Positions 16,139-25,500 of a stretch of DNA of 64,000 bases are shown piece after piece. The position numbers were made by a program, and so were the translations under genes. Origin of the DNA: Novosphingobium sp. (GTDB taxonomy: Bacteria; Pseudomonadota; Alphaproteobacteria; Sphingomonadales; Sphingomonadaceae); assembly GCA_017745295.1 (NCBI GenBank), contig JAGHZR010000002.1, positions 124,001 to 188,000 of the forward strand, given 5' to 3'. The first letter of the stretch is position 1; each line of letters opens with the position of its first letter. Under the pieces are notes generated by a model. That model saw only the letters and a program-made list of their open reading frames with translations, was not told where the DNA came from and did not search any database.

Positions 16139-19100
16139 TCAGAACTTGACGCGCGCACCCATGGTGAAGCGGCGCTCGAAGATATTGTTGTAGGCCTTCT
16201 GGTCCTTCCAGGTGAGATAGTACTTCTCGTACTCGCCTGTCAGGTTGGAGCCCTGTCCATAGATCGTGATGTTCGGCGTGATATCGTAGCTGACCGAAGC
16301 ATCGACGTAGTTGGTCGGCGCCTGATAGAGTTCGAGACCCGAGATGCCACCGAAATTCGACTGGACGGCGCGCTCGGAGCGATAGTTCCATGCAACGCGG
16401 GCCTGGAAGTGCGAGTCCTGATAGAACAGCGCAGCGTTGGTCTGGATCTTCGAGTTGTCCTGGAACGGTATCTTCTTTCCGGCCAGATCCTTGTCACCGG
16501 TATTCGAGGGCGAGAAGGTGAAGTTCGTGTCGATGCCGAAGTTCGACAGGAAGCCGGGCATGAAGCCGAGGTCGGTGAACGAGAGCTTTGCCCCCGCCTC
16601 GATGCCCTTGAGCGAGCCGCCCGAACCCTGGACCGGCGTGCTGATCGAAACCGTGCGACCCCGCACCACGCCGTCGTTGTCCGGTAAGTCGGAGCGAACC
16701 ACGTTACCGCTCTGGATGAAGCTTTCCACCGAGATATTGAAAGCGCCGAGGCTCAGCAGGCTGCCGCGTCCAAGGTAATATTCGAGCGAAGCCTCGACAT
16801 TGGTGGCGCGCCAGGGATCGAGGTCCGGATTGCCGTTCTGGCTGCCGCCGGTGACGCGGAAGACCGGCGTTCCGGGAATGCTGGTGTCGATCGCGTAAGT
16901 CGGGTTCAGGCCGCCGCCCCACTGGTTGAGATCGAGCAGGGTCATCGTCTTCGAGAAGGCGAAGCGGAACTTCAGGTTCTGCGCAAGGTCGAAGGCGACG
17001 TTGAACGCGGGCAGGATATCGGTGAAGTCACGCCGGGTGTTGACCGAACCGGCCAGCTGGTTGGCAAGGCCGTAAGGCTGGGGGCTGCCGGTCACGTACT
17101 GGGTGATGTCCAGCTTGGTGTTGATGACCTTGACGCCTGCGTTGCCCGAGAAGGGCACGCCGAACAGGTCGCCGTGGAAGTCGGTCTGGACATAGCCGGA
17201 GATCTGCTTGACGCCGACGTTGAAAGAGGCGCCGGGGTTCATGACCTCGACATTGCCGGGGTAGAACTCGTTCTGGAAGGCCAGCGCGTTGTCCATCGCC
17301 TTGGGGTCGAGCACGTACATGTTGGGCACGCCCGCGACGCCGGGGTTGAACAGCTTGACCCGGCCGCCGAGGGTGGGATCGTTGGCAAGGCGGGTGAGAC
17401 CTGCGGTATAGAAGCCCGAGGCATCACCGGCGCTGCACGACTTGTCGCTCATGGGCACGTCGAAGGCTTTCCACTTGACGAGGCAGCCGTTCGGATCGCT
17501 GGCCATGCCCGCATAGAGCGGGGCGGCGCGGTCGAATTCGTAATCGTTGATCGAGCGTTCGGAATAACGGCCGCCGAAGCTCACCGTCAGTTCGGGCGAG
17601 AACTCGTAGGAACCGTCTGCGCGCAGGACCTTGAGGTCGCCCTTGCGGCGATAGTTGCCCTCCGAGGACATCGTCTTGAGCGCGTAGTTGCCGATGTCGC
17701 CCAGATTGTCGAGCAGCTGCGAGGGCAGGGTGAACACCGGCTTGTTGCCGGTATAGTCGACCACGGCGGGCAGCGAGTTCAGACCGGCGATGGTGTTGAC
17801 CGTGTAGCCGTTCGGATTGAACACGCGGTCGCCGCCGGGATAGTGGCCGATGCCGCCCGGTTGCCACTGCTGGCCGTCGGACATGCTGAACTGGAGATAG
17901 CTCTGGTCGTAGTACTGGTGCGCCTTGCCGTAGATACCGCGCAGGCTTCCCTTGAACGGACCGCCGTTGTCGAATTTCAGTTCGAGGTTGTAGTTCTGCG
18001 ACTGCGACTTGTAGCGATCGGTCTGCGAATAGGAATCGAAGTTGCCGAGATCGTAGTTGTAAACCTGGGTCGTATTGACGTTATAGGTCCGGCCATCGCG
18101 TGTATTGAAATAAGTAGCGCCGGTATCGCGGGACTGGCCGGGCACGAATTCCGCCGCCTGCCAGTTCACGTTCTGCATCTGGAAACCGGCGGTGCGGGCG
18201 TGTTCGTTCTGGCGGGTGAAGAAGGCATCGCCGGTCAGGGTCAGGGCGTCGCTGATCATCCACTGGGCCGAGCCGTTGATGCCGAGGCGCTGGCGCTGGT
18301 TGATCTTGTTCCAGCCGGTGAAGCCCTGCGGCACGATGAAGGCATCGTTGGAATTGCCGTTGCCGTTGACATCCACCCCGCCGGCGACCGGCGTGCCGCG
18401 CGGGCGGTTGGCCGGCGAGAAGCCGTTCGTCGACGTCGCGTCGAGCGTGCCTTCGTTATGAAGCGCGGCGCCGTAGCCTTCCTGGATTCCGTTGTGCGAG
18501 TTCGACAGGCGGACGTTGGAATAGGCGGCCGAGACCATCACGCCGAAGCGGTCGTTATGCCAGGAGAGCAGGCCGTTGAAATTCGGGTCGAACTTGTGCT
18601 TGGTCTTGTCGCCGTAAGTGCCTTCCGCCGCGACGGCGACAGTCATGCCGTCCTTCAGGTCGAAGGGGCGGCGGGTGCGCAAGTTGACGGTGCCGGTGAT
18701 GCCCGCATTGAGCGAATCCGCCGTGGCGGACTTGATGACGTCGGCACCCGCGAAAAGCTGCGAGGGGATGTCATTGAAGTTAGGCTGGATCGTCGTGATC
18801 GACTGTGCGCCAAGGTACGCTTCGCCGTTGAGCAGGGTCGTCACTTGCGGGAGGCCACGAATGTTGATCGTCGAGCCTTCACCGGCACTGCGCAGGATCT
18901 GCACGCCGGGAATGCGCTGGAGCGAGTCCGAGATGGTGACGTCGGGCAGCTTGCCGATGTCCTCGGCGGAAATGGAATCGACCACCGACGTCGCATTGCG
19001 CTTGATGTTGACCGCGCGTTCCTGCGAAGCGCGAATGCCGGTTACGATGATATCTTCTGCACTGGGATCGGTCGTAGACACGGCTTCCTGTGCCCAGGCA

Positions 19101-19192
19101 CCTTGCGATGATCCCAATGCGACAATGCCCAATGCAACAACGGAAGTGGCAGCCATCAGGACGCCACGACGCAAGCAACTGTGCTGCTTCAT
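16139..19192 (-). CDS. TonB-dependent receptor of carbohydrate-locus type
   Basis: A 1017-residue outer-membrane receptor: signal peptide (to about 34, ending GAWAQE), TonB box region DIIVTGIRASQERAV, plug domain (SISAEDIGKLPDVTISDSL, INIRGLPQVTTLLNGE, LNAGITGTVNLRTRRPF), then a 22-strand barrel ending in FERRFTMGARVKF with the terminal Phe needed for barrel insertion. The QRIPGVQ/IGKLPDV type is typical of large Caulobacter/sphingomonad receptors that import oligosaccharides. I start at ATG 19192, nine bases after GGAG; a TTG at 19201 has no room for a ribosome site. It is divergent from the ROK regulator and upstream of the halogenase-like and GH3 genes. It probably imports the glycan fragments that the local glycosidases trim. 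Confidence 0.93.
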   Translation of the reverse strand: MKQHSCLRRGVLMAATSVVALGIVALGSSQGAWAQEAVSTTDPSAEDIIVTGIRASQERAVNIKRNATSVVDSISAEDIGKLPDVTISDSLQRIPGVQILRSAGEGSTINIRGLPQVTTLLNGEAYLGAQSITTIQPNFNDIPSQLFAGADVIKSATADSLNAGITGTVNLRTRRPFDLKDGMTVAVAAEGTYGDKTKHKFDPNFNGLLSWHNDRFGVMVSAAYSNVRLSNSHNGIQEGYGAALHNEGTLDATSTNGFSPANRPRGTPVAGGVDVNGNGNSNDAFIVPQGFTGWNKINQRQRLGINGSAQWMISDALTLTGDAFFTRQNEHARTAGFQMQNVNWQAAEFVPGQSRDTGATYFNTRDGRTYNVNTTQVYNYDLGNFDSYSQTDRYKSQSQNYNLELKFDNGGPFKGSLRGIYGKAHQYYDQSYLQFSMSDGQQWQPGGIGHYPGGDRVFNPNGYTVNTIAGLNSLPAVVDYTGNKPVFTLPSQLLDNLGDIGNYALKTMSSEGNYRRKGDLKVLRADGSYEFSPELTVSFGGRYSERSINDYEFDRAAPLYAGMASDPNGCLVKWKAFDVPMSDKSCSAGDASGFYTAGLTRLANDPTLGGRVKLFNPGVAGVPNMYVLDPKAMDNALAFQNEFYPGNVEVMNPGASFNVGVKQISGYVQTDFHGDLFGVPFSGNAGVKVINTKLDITQYVTGSPQPYGLANQLAGSVNTRRDFTDILPAFNVAFDLAQNLKFRFAFSKTMTLLDLNQWGGGLNPTYAIDTSIPGTPVFRVTGGSQNGNPDLDPWRATNVEASLEYYLGRGSLLSLGAFNISVESFIQSGNVVRSDLPDNDGVVRGRTVSISTPVQGSGGSLKGIEAGAKLSFTDLGFMPGFLSNFGIDTNFTFSPSNTGDKDLAGKKIPFQDNSKIQTNAALFYQDSHFQARVAWNYRSERAVQSNFGGISGLELYQAPTNYVDASVSYDITPNITIYGQGSNLTGEYEKYYLTWKDQKAYNNIFERRFTMGARVKF

Positions 19193-19352
19193 TCCCCTCA
19201 ACTCCTCTCTTCACGCGAAATGCGTGCCTCACTTTGGCGGAGAGGGGATAAACCCGCGGTCATCTTGCCGCTTTTCCTCTCCTGGTCCGAGTATTCTTCG
19301 TGACTCGTGTTGCGCTAGTCATCCGCCCAATGGACAAGAGCGTCAACTTAAA

Positions 19353-19365
19353 TTTTTTCTTTTTT
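19353..19365. promoter_or_regulatory. AT-rich tract in the TonB receptor / ROK regulator divergent region
   Basis: TTTTTTCTTTTTT inside an AT-rich island flanked by AACT...AGTT (about 19345-19372), conspicuous in this GC-rich sequence. Related tracts (TTTCTTTTTT or TGTCTTTTTT on the opposite strand) occur at 20648-20658 and 25998-26007, upstream of the ROK kinase and GH2 genes. They may be UP elements or operators for the ROK regulator. Weak inference. Confidence 0.3.
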
Positions 19366-19404
19366 GTTAGTTCAGCAACGACAGCGGAGGTAATCGTCCG
19401 ATTC

Positions 19405-20649
19405 ATGAAAAGAGAGGACCACAGCGTCGCAGCCCCTGATTCGGCGGAAGTCCGCGGCAAGCGACTGGCCATTTCGCTTTCCGGCACCAACCTGGCGCGT
19501 GCGAGCGACTACAACCAGCGCATCGTGCTCCAGGCCATTCGTCTGAGCGGTGAAACCACCCGCATCGAACTGGCCCGGCAGACCGGCCTGACCGCACCGA
19601 CGATCGCCAACATCACCTCGCGGCTCGACGAACTGGGGCTGATCGCGCACCTCGGCCGCAAGCACGGCGGACGGGGACAACCGGCGCTGCGCCTCGCGGT
19701 GAACCCGGACGGCGCTTTTGCAATCGGGCTCAATGTCGACCGCGATCACATCACCCTGGTCGCGCTTGACCTTGCCGGAGAGGTCCGCAGCCGTGTCACG
19801 CGCGAGGTCCGCTTCGCGCTTCCTTCCGATGTCGTGACGATCGTGGCTGAGGAAATCGATGGACTGCTGGCCGCAGGCGGAGTGGATCGCGCGCGGATTT
19901 TGGGCATCGGCCTCGCCCGACCCGACGATCTTGGCGGGATTGCACTCCCCAACAAGCCGGGAGGCTATGAAAGCTGGTCCAAGGTCGATTTCGCCAGCCT
20001 TCTCAAGGAAATCCTGCCTTGGCCCGTCCATGTCGACAATGACGCGGCGGCGGCGGCACTCGGCGAGGCGCAGGGGGTGAGCGGTCACGAAAGGCCGAGC
20101 TTCTTCTACCTGCTCATCAGCGCAGGACTTGGCGGCGGTCCGGTGATCGACGGCAGCTACTATCGCGGTGCCCGGATGCGCAGCGGCGAAATTGGCCTGA
20201 TGCCCGACGTCGGCGCGGCCGATCCCGGTGCCGTGGTGCAGGACACGGTTTCGCTCTCGGCAATCGAGGAAAGGCTCGCGCAAGTCGGGCGCAAGCTCGA
20301 TGCACTGGAAGACCTGCTCGCGCTCGATCCGGTAATGGCGACGACGGTGGATCAATGGATCGCCGATGCCACCCGCGCGCTGACGGGACCGCTGGTGGCG
20401 GTATCCTGCCTGCTCGACCCCGATGCCATCGTCGTCGGCGGGCGATTGCCCGTGCCACTGATCGAGCGTCTCTGCGCGCGGCTCGATGCAGGACTGGCAG
20501 AAGTCTCGATGCCCAATCGCGTTCCGGTCCATCCGGCCCAGATGGCAGCGGAGGCTCCGGCTATCGGCGCGGCGATCCTGCCGTTCCTGGATCAACTCCT
20601 CCCTTCCGATGCGATCCTGATGCAGGCGGGGCGATCGGAGGCAAATTAA
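19405..20649 (+). CDS. ROK family transcriptional regulator
   Basis: A 414-residue NagC/Mlc/XylR-type regulator. The N-terminal winged helix (about 25-85) reads YNQRIVLQAIRLSGETTRIELA and GLTAPTIANITSRLDELGLI. The ROK domain follows, with VDNDAAAAALGEA and the C-terminal CLLDPDAIVVGGRLP. The active ROK motif GEIGH is changed to GEIGLMPD and the Cys cluster of zinc-binding ROK proteins is absent, so kinase activity is unlikely. The start at ATG 19405 is the best available, though GGAGG lies 14 bases before it. It is divergent from the TonB receptor and followed by a true ROK kinase. It probably represses the glycan-use genes until a sugar or sugar phosphate binds. Confidence 0.88.
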   Translation: MKREDHSVAAPDSAEVRGKRLAISLSGTNLARASDYNQRIVLQAIRLSGETTRIELARQTGLTAPTIANITSRLDELGLIAHLGRKHGGRGQPALRLAVNPDGAFAIGLNVDRDHITLVALDLAGEVRSRVTREVRFALPSDVVTIVAEEIDGLLAAGGVDRARILGIGLARPDDLGGIALPNKPGGYESWSKVDFASLLKEILPWPVHVDNDAAAAALGEAQGVSGHERPSFFYLLISAGLGGGPVIDGSYYRGARMRSGEIGLMPDVGAADPGAVVQDTVSLSAIEERLAQVGRKLDALEDLLALDPVMATTVDQWIADATRALTGPLVAVSCLLDPDAIVVGGRLPVPLIERLCARLDAGLAEVSMPNRVPVHPAQMAAEAPAIGAAILPFLDQLLPSDAILMQAGRSEAN

Positions 20650-20790
20650 AAAAAGAAATTGTCTTATTCGTAAGACCTGCCAAAATGCGCCGACATCTTG
20701 AGGCGTCGCGGGCACGTTCATGCCCGATGAAGGCGCAGTCTTACCGGAGAGGGCAATGGCGGGTTTCGCGCCGATGCGGCGAGTGGCCGC

Positions 20791-21711
20791 ATGACCATGC
20801 GGATTGGAATCGATTTCGGCGGTACCAAGATCGAAGCGGCTGCTCTGGCCGCCGACGGCACGGTGTTGCACCGCCGCCGTACGCCGACGCCGGGCAGTTA
20901 CGACGAGGCACTGGCGAGGCTCTGTGAATTGATTGCCGGGGTGGAAGGCGAACTCGGCCTGCGCGGCACGATCGGGATCGGCACGCCCGGTTCGGCGGCG
21001 CGCGGTTCGGGCCTGATGCGCAATGCCAATTCGGCCTATCTCAATGGCCGGCCGTTCCAGCGGGACCTCGAAGCGGCGCTCGGTCGGCCTATCCGGCTTG
21101 CCAACGATGCCAACTGCTTCGCCCTGTCGGAAGCGATCGACGGCGCGGCAGCGGGCAAGCCCTCTGTCTTCGGGCTTATCATCGGCACCGGCTGCGGCGG
21201 CGGGATCGTGCTGGACCAGCATGTCGTCGGCGGCGCGCACGGACTGGCCGGGGAACTCGGGCACATGCCGCTGCCCGATCCGCAGCCGGACGAATTGCCC
21301 GCTCCGGCCTGCTGGTGCGGCCTCAGCGGATGTTTCGAATCCTGGGTTTCGGGCACCGGCTTCCGCCGCTCCTTCGAAGCGGCAACCGGGCGCGACCTCG
21401 ATGCCCCCGCCATCGTCGCGGCGGCAGCAGCAGGCGATCCGCACGGGCGCGAGGCGCTGGAGCGTTACCGCGACCGGCTGGCGCGAGGCCTCGCCGTCGT
21501 TGCCAACTTGCTCGACCCCGACGCCATCGTGCTCGGCGGCGGCATGTCGAACGTGGAGGCGATCTACGAAGGCCTTGCCGAGGCGATCCGGGCGCGGACG
21601 TTCTCCGGCGCCTGGACCGGCGAAGTCGTGCGGGCCCGCTGGGGCGACAGTTCGGGTGTTCGCGGGGCCGCCCTGCTTTGGGACGTGGACGAAGTAGTTC
21701 CCGCGTTATGA
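20791..21711 (+). CDS. ROK family sugar kinase (fructokinase/glucokinase type)
   Basis: Phosphorylates a hexose with ATP in the cytoplasm. The 306-residue chain has the phosphate-binding loop IGIDFGGTKIEAAAL, GIGTPGS, the catalytic LANDANCFALSEA (Asp base), GLIIGTGCGGGIVLD, the ROK histidine in LAGELGHMPLP and the structural zinc cluster CWCGLSGCFESW, all intact. LDPDAIVLGGGMSN closes the C-terminal lobe. The likely substrate is glucose, fructose, mannose or N-acetylglucosamine; the sequence does not settle it. It follows the ROK regulator by 141 bases, a stretch with a small hairpin (GTCTTA-TTCG-TAAGAC, 20661-20676). It probably handles monosaccharides released by the local GH3, GH27 and GH2 enzymes. 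A second ATG two codons downstream is also possible. Confidence 0.88.
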   Translation: MTMRIGIDFGGTKIEAAALAADGTVLHRRRTPTPGSYDEALARLCELIAGVEGELGLRGTIGIGTPGSAARGSGLMRNANSAYLNGRPFQRDLEAALGRPIRLANDANCFALSEAIDGAAAGKPSVFGLIIGTGCGGGIVLDQHVVGGAHGLAGELGHMPLPDPQPDELPAPACWCGLSGCFESWVSGTGFRRSFEAATGRDLDAPAIVAAAAAGDPHGREALERYRDRLARGLAVVANLLDPDAIVLGGGMSNVEAIYEGLAEAIRARTFSGAWTGEVVRARWGDSSGVRGAALLWDVDEVVPAL

Positions 21712-21717
21712 TCGGAC

Positions 21718-21751
21718 GGCGCTCGTTCGCGTTGCCGCGATAACGAGCGCC
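21718..21751. terminator. Bidirectional hairpin between convergent ROK kinase and SGNH genes
   Basis: A 10-base perfect inverted repeat (GGCGCTCGTT / AACGAGCGCC, 14-base loop) between two convergent stops. It probably ends transcription from both sides, though no T tract is present. Confidence 0.5.
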
Positions 21752-21764
21752 CCCGGTTCGGCGA

Positions 21765-22529
21765 TTACGGCACCCGAGTAATAGCGAGCGGTCGCGGCGC
21801 GGGCAGGGCGAGAGCCTGCTTGAACGCGGCTTCGGCGACCTTGTTCATCACTTCGTATCCGGCCGGGGTCGGATGAACGTGATCGGACGTCAGCCCCTCG
21901 CGCGCGCCGAGACCGGTGCCCTTCATCGCCGTCCAGTAGTCGGCATAGACCGAGCCGGTCTTCGCGGCATAGCTCTTGAGCCAGGCATTGAGGCGCTGGA
22001 TGCGCGGTCCGGTTTCGAGACCGGGACGCCAGGGGAACAAGTCGGCAGGCGGGATCGAGGCGATCACCACGCGGATGCCGTTCGCCTGCGCCATCTCCAC
22101 CATCGAGCGGAAATTGCCCTGGATCTGCTCGTCGGTCATCGGTCCGGTGTTTCCGGCGATGTCGTTGGTGCCCGCCATGATCTGCACGACTTGGGGCCTC
22201 AGATCGACCACGTCCTGCCGGAAGCGCAGCAGCATCTGCGAAGTGGTCTGCCCGCCGATCCCGCGCCCGATCCGGCCCGGCGTGAAGAACGGGCGGTCGA
22301 GATCGTACCAGCCCTGGGTGATGGAATCGCCCATGAGCACGATGCGCGGGCGCGCCGTCGCGGCGGTATCCGTAAGGTTGGCGTCGCGGTAGCGCGCGGT
22401 CCAGGCCCAATCCGTGCGCAAGCGTTGGTCCGCTGCGTTCGGTGCGGGAGCGTTCTGGGCGAAAGCCGGGGCAGAGAGAGCGATGGCGGGGAGAGCGAGA
22501 ACAGGCAGAAGTTTCAGGCGCAAGGTCAT
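21765..22529 (-). CDS. SGNH/GDSL hydrolase, secreted
   Basis: A 254-residue esterase or acetylhydrolase with a signal peptide (MTLRLKLLPVLALPAIALSA, cleaved near AFAQ). All four SGNH blocks are visible: VLMGDSITQGW (nucleophile S69), RGIGGQTTSQM (Gly), IMAGTNDIAG (Asn) and SDHVHPTPAGY (catalytic Asp and His). Relatives remove acetyl groups from polysaccharides or act as lysophospholipase-like esterases. Its start overlaps the end of the GH2 gene by four bases (ATGA), so the two are translated together. It probably strips acyl groups from the oligosaccharide the GH2 enzyme cleaves. Confidence 0.9.
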   Translation of the reverse strand: MTLRLKLLPVLALPAIALSAPAFAQNAPAPNAADQRLRTDWAWTARYRDANLTDTAATARPRIVLMGDSITQGWYDLDRPFFTPGRIGRGIGGQTTSQMLLRFRQDVVDLRPQVVQIMAGTNDIAGNTGPMTDEQIQGNFRSMVEMAQANGIRVVIASIPPADLFPWRPGLETGPRIQRLNAWLKSYAAKTGSVYADYWTAMKGTGLGAREGLTSDHVHPTPAGYEVMNKVAEAAFKQALALPAPRPLAITRVP

Positions 22530-25500
22530 TTTCCTGTGGCGATGGTCCGGGGCACGACGTTCCAGCCGCGCAGCTTGACGGAAGGTGAACTTCCGGCGGC
22601 ATCCTTCGGCGCGGTGATGGTCACGCTACGCGTCTCGCCGGGGAGAAGCGAGACGTAGTTGTCCGAGAAATAGGCGGGCAGGACCTGCTTCCCTCCGGCA
22701 TCGAACAGGGTGAGCTTGGTCTGGATCGCGGCGGTCTTGCCGGGATTGGTCAGGGTGACGTCGATCCGGGTTTCCTGCCCGTCCTGCGAGGCCCGTGCCT
22801 GCGCGTCGAGCGGCACTTGCGCCATCGTACCGAGGGCCTGAAGCGCCTCGTCGGCGGCGGCCTGCCAGTAGAAGTTGTCGGAAAGCCGGGTTCCCGATGT
22901 GTCGAGCGTCTCAAGCCGGACCAGCACCGGTCCGGAAGCCATCAGCGGTGCGAGATCGAGCGTGAAAGCCTCGCCCACCTTGCCGCCGGTAAGATCCAGC
23001 TTCTTCTCCTGCACGGCGAGCTGGCGGCCGTCAAGCGCCTGCACCACTGCGCGCACGGTCACGCCCGAGAGCGCGGTCATCCGGTTGTTGACGAGGATCA
23101 CCTTGTGGTCGGGCAGGTTCATCTGGACGTGGACCGGCTCGGAGGCCTTCTTCATGCCGTAGAAGGCGCCGTGGGTGTCGTAGTCCGAAGAGAGGATCTG
23201 CCACGCCGAACTCGGCCAGGCGGGCTGGGTCATCCACAGCATGCGGCCCGAATTCTCGGTCCATAGCCCGGCGTTCATGCCCTCGAAGATCGCGCGATAG
23301 CTTTCGTATTCCAGCATCTGCGCCTTGCGCTCGAAGTCAGGCAGGCTGGTGGGTTTGCCGAATTCGCGGTCCATGGCGTCGGTGAAGCTCTTGACCGCGC
23401 CGTTCCCGGTCTGGTGCCAGTCGTGATAGGCCCAGGTGTCGCTGACCGGCCAGCGCTCGCTCGCCGGGATCGCGCGTTCCCAGGATTCCAGCGTCGGGAA
23501 CGAGGGGGTGCCGACTTCGACGGCGAAGCCCTTCGAATATTCGGTGAAGTACTTCTCTGGCGCGCGCCAGTTATAGGGGCCGGAATCGTGCAGGTTGATG
23601 CGGTTGGACGAGGCCATGTAGAGCCGGGTGCCGTCCTCCTTGCGCAGCATTTCGTCCAGACCCTCGTTGAGGACCGGTTGCGGCACACCTTCATTGCGTC
23701 CGAACCACAGGATGATGGAGGGATGATTGCGGAAGCGCTGAACCACGTCTTTCGCATTGCCGAGGAACAGCTGCGCGTCTTCTGCCTCGATATTGTAGTC
23801 CTGCGTCGATTCCCAGAAATCGCTCATGACCATCAGGCCATATTCGTCGGCCAGGTCGAAGAAGCTCGCCTGCGTGTTCTGCCCCACCCAGTTGCGGATG
23901 ACGTTGACGTGGGCGTCCTTATGGAGCTTGAAGAAAGGTTCCAGCCGCGCGCGGTCGACGCGCTTCATGAAGTCGTCCATGCCGATAGAGCCGCCGCGCG
24001 CGGCAATCCGCACGCCGTTGACGCGCAGGACGAGGAAGGGCGACAGGCCCTCGTCCCCGGCGATCCGGGCGACCGCGGGCGATTTCGCGGCGCCCGGCGC
24101 GAAGGAATAGGCCCAGCCCCCGCGCACCTGGCGGATCGCCTGATGCCGCTCGTCGACGATCTGCTGGCCGAGCGCGCGGGCCTTCTCGAAATCGATGACA
24201 ATGCGGTCGAGGCTGCCGTCCTCGTCCACCAGCGACATTTCGTATGTCACCTGCCGCATGCCGAAGCGCAAGTCCTTCGCGTCGGACTTAGCGCCATCGA
24301 CCGAGGCGGTGAGGTGAAGCGTGTGCAGCGCCGGATCGCCATAGCCATTGGGCCACCAGAGTTTCGGATTGCGCACTGCCAGCGCGGCATCGCTCTCGGG
24401 CGAGAAGCGCACGGCGGTCGTTCCGCCTGCGGGAACGGTGATCGAACGCTCGACCGTCACGTCATCGAAAGCGGCGCGGACTGTTGCGGTGCGGGGCTGA
24501 TCGGAGAGGTTGTTGACCGGAACCGTGATCTCGACATTGGCGACGGAATTGTCGGGATTTGGCAGGGTGGTGACGACTTGCGGATCCCCGATCTGCACGT
24601 CGCCCGAGGCGAGAAGTTGCACGTCCTGCCAGAGGCCGGTCTGGCGGTCGCGGATCGTGGGGATCCAGTCCCAGCCTTCGGAGGCGCCGAAAGTGGGGCC
24701 GTCGAGCATCATCGCGCCGCCGTTCTCGCCGACCCCGGCGGTCAGCGATTCCTCATGGGCAAGGCCGGGATGCGGCGGCGGCGAGACGCGGATGGCAACC
24801 GCATTGCGGCCGGGTTTCAGGTAGGGCGAAACTTCGAAGCGGCCACGCACGAAGGCGCCTTTCGTGGTCCCGACCTGCGTACCGTTGACCCAGACCTGAG
24901 AACTGAAGTTCACGCCATTAAGCAGCAATTCCAGTCTCTTGCCGGACGTTCCTGCGGGAAGGTCGAACTCGGTACGATACCAGTAGTCCTGCCGCGCGAG
25001 CTTCTCGGGGATGACGAGATTGTTCAACCCATGCGCCGGGTCGGGGTAGACGCCGCGATCGACCAGCGTGGTGAGCACGGTGCCGGGGACGGTCGCGGCG
25101 TACCATTTGCCGCCCGCAAAACCGGTGCGGGAGATCGCGCTGCCGTCTCCCGAAACCTCCGGGGCTTCGGCCAGCGTCCATTTCTGCAAGGTCCAGCGGG
25201 CGTCGCCCTGCGCGGCGAGTGGCGCCAACTGTGGGACCGGCTTGGTGACCGGCTTGTCCGGCGCGGTGGCGCTGCGGGGCAGGGTGGCGGGCGGCTGCGG
25301 CGTCAGTTGTCCCTGCATCTGACGTACCTGAAGCGGCCAGCGGGCACTGGTCTCGGTGAACTGGACGAGCGCAGGGTCGGGGGTGGCGTCGGCGATCTTG
25401 CGCAGTTCTGCGGGTGACTTCGTGCCGCTATCGACGCGCAAGCCGATCAGGTGGGCCGAAACCGTCCCTGAAGGCAGCGCGGACGGAGCAACCAGCAGCT

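Noticed and set aside
17174..19111. A 645-codon plus-strand open frame opposite the large TonB receptor gene.
   Set aside because: Composition and lack of motifs mark it as the antisense shadow of the receptor.
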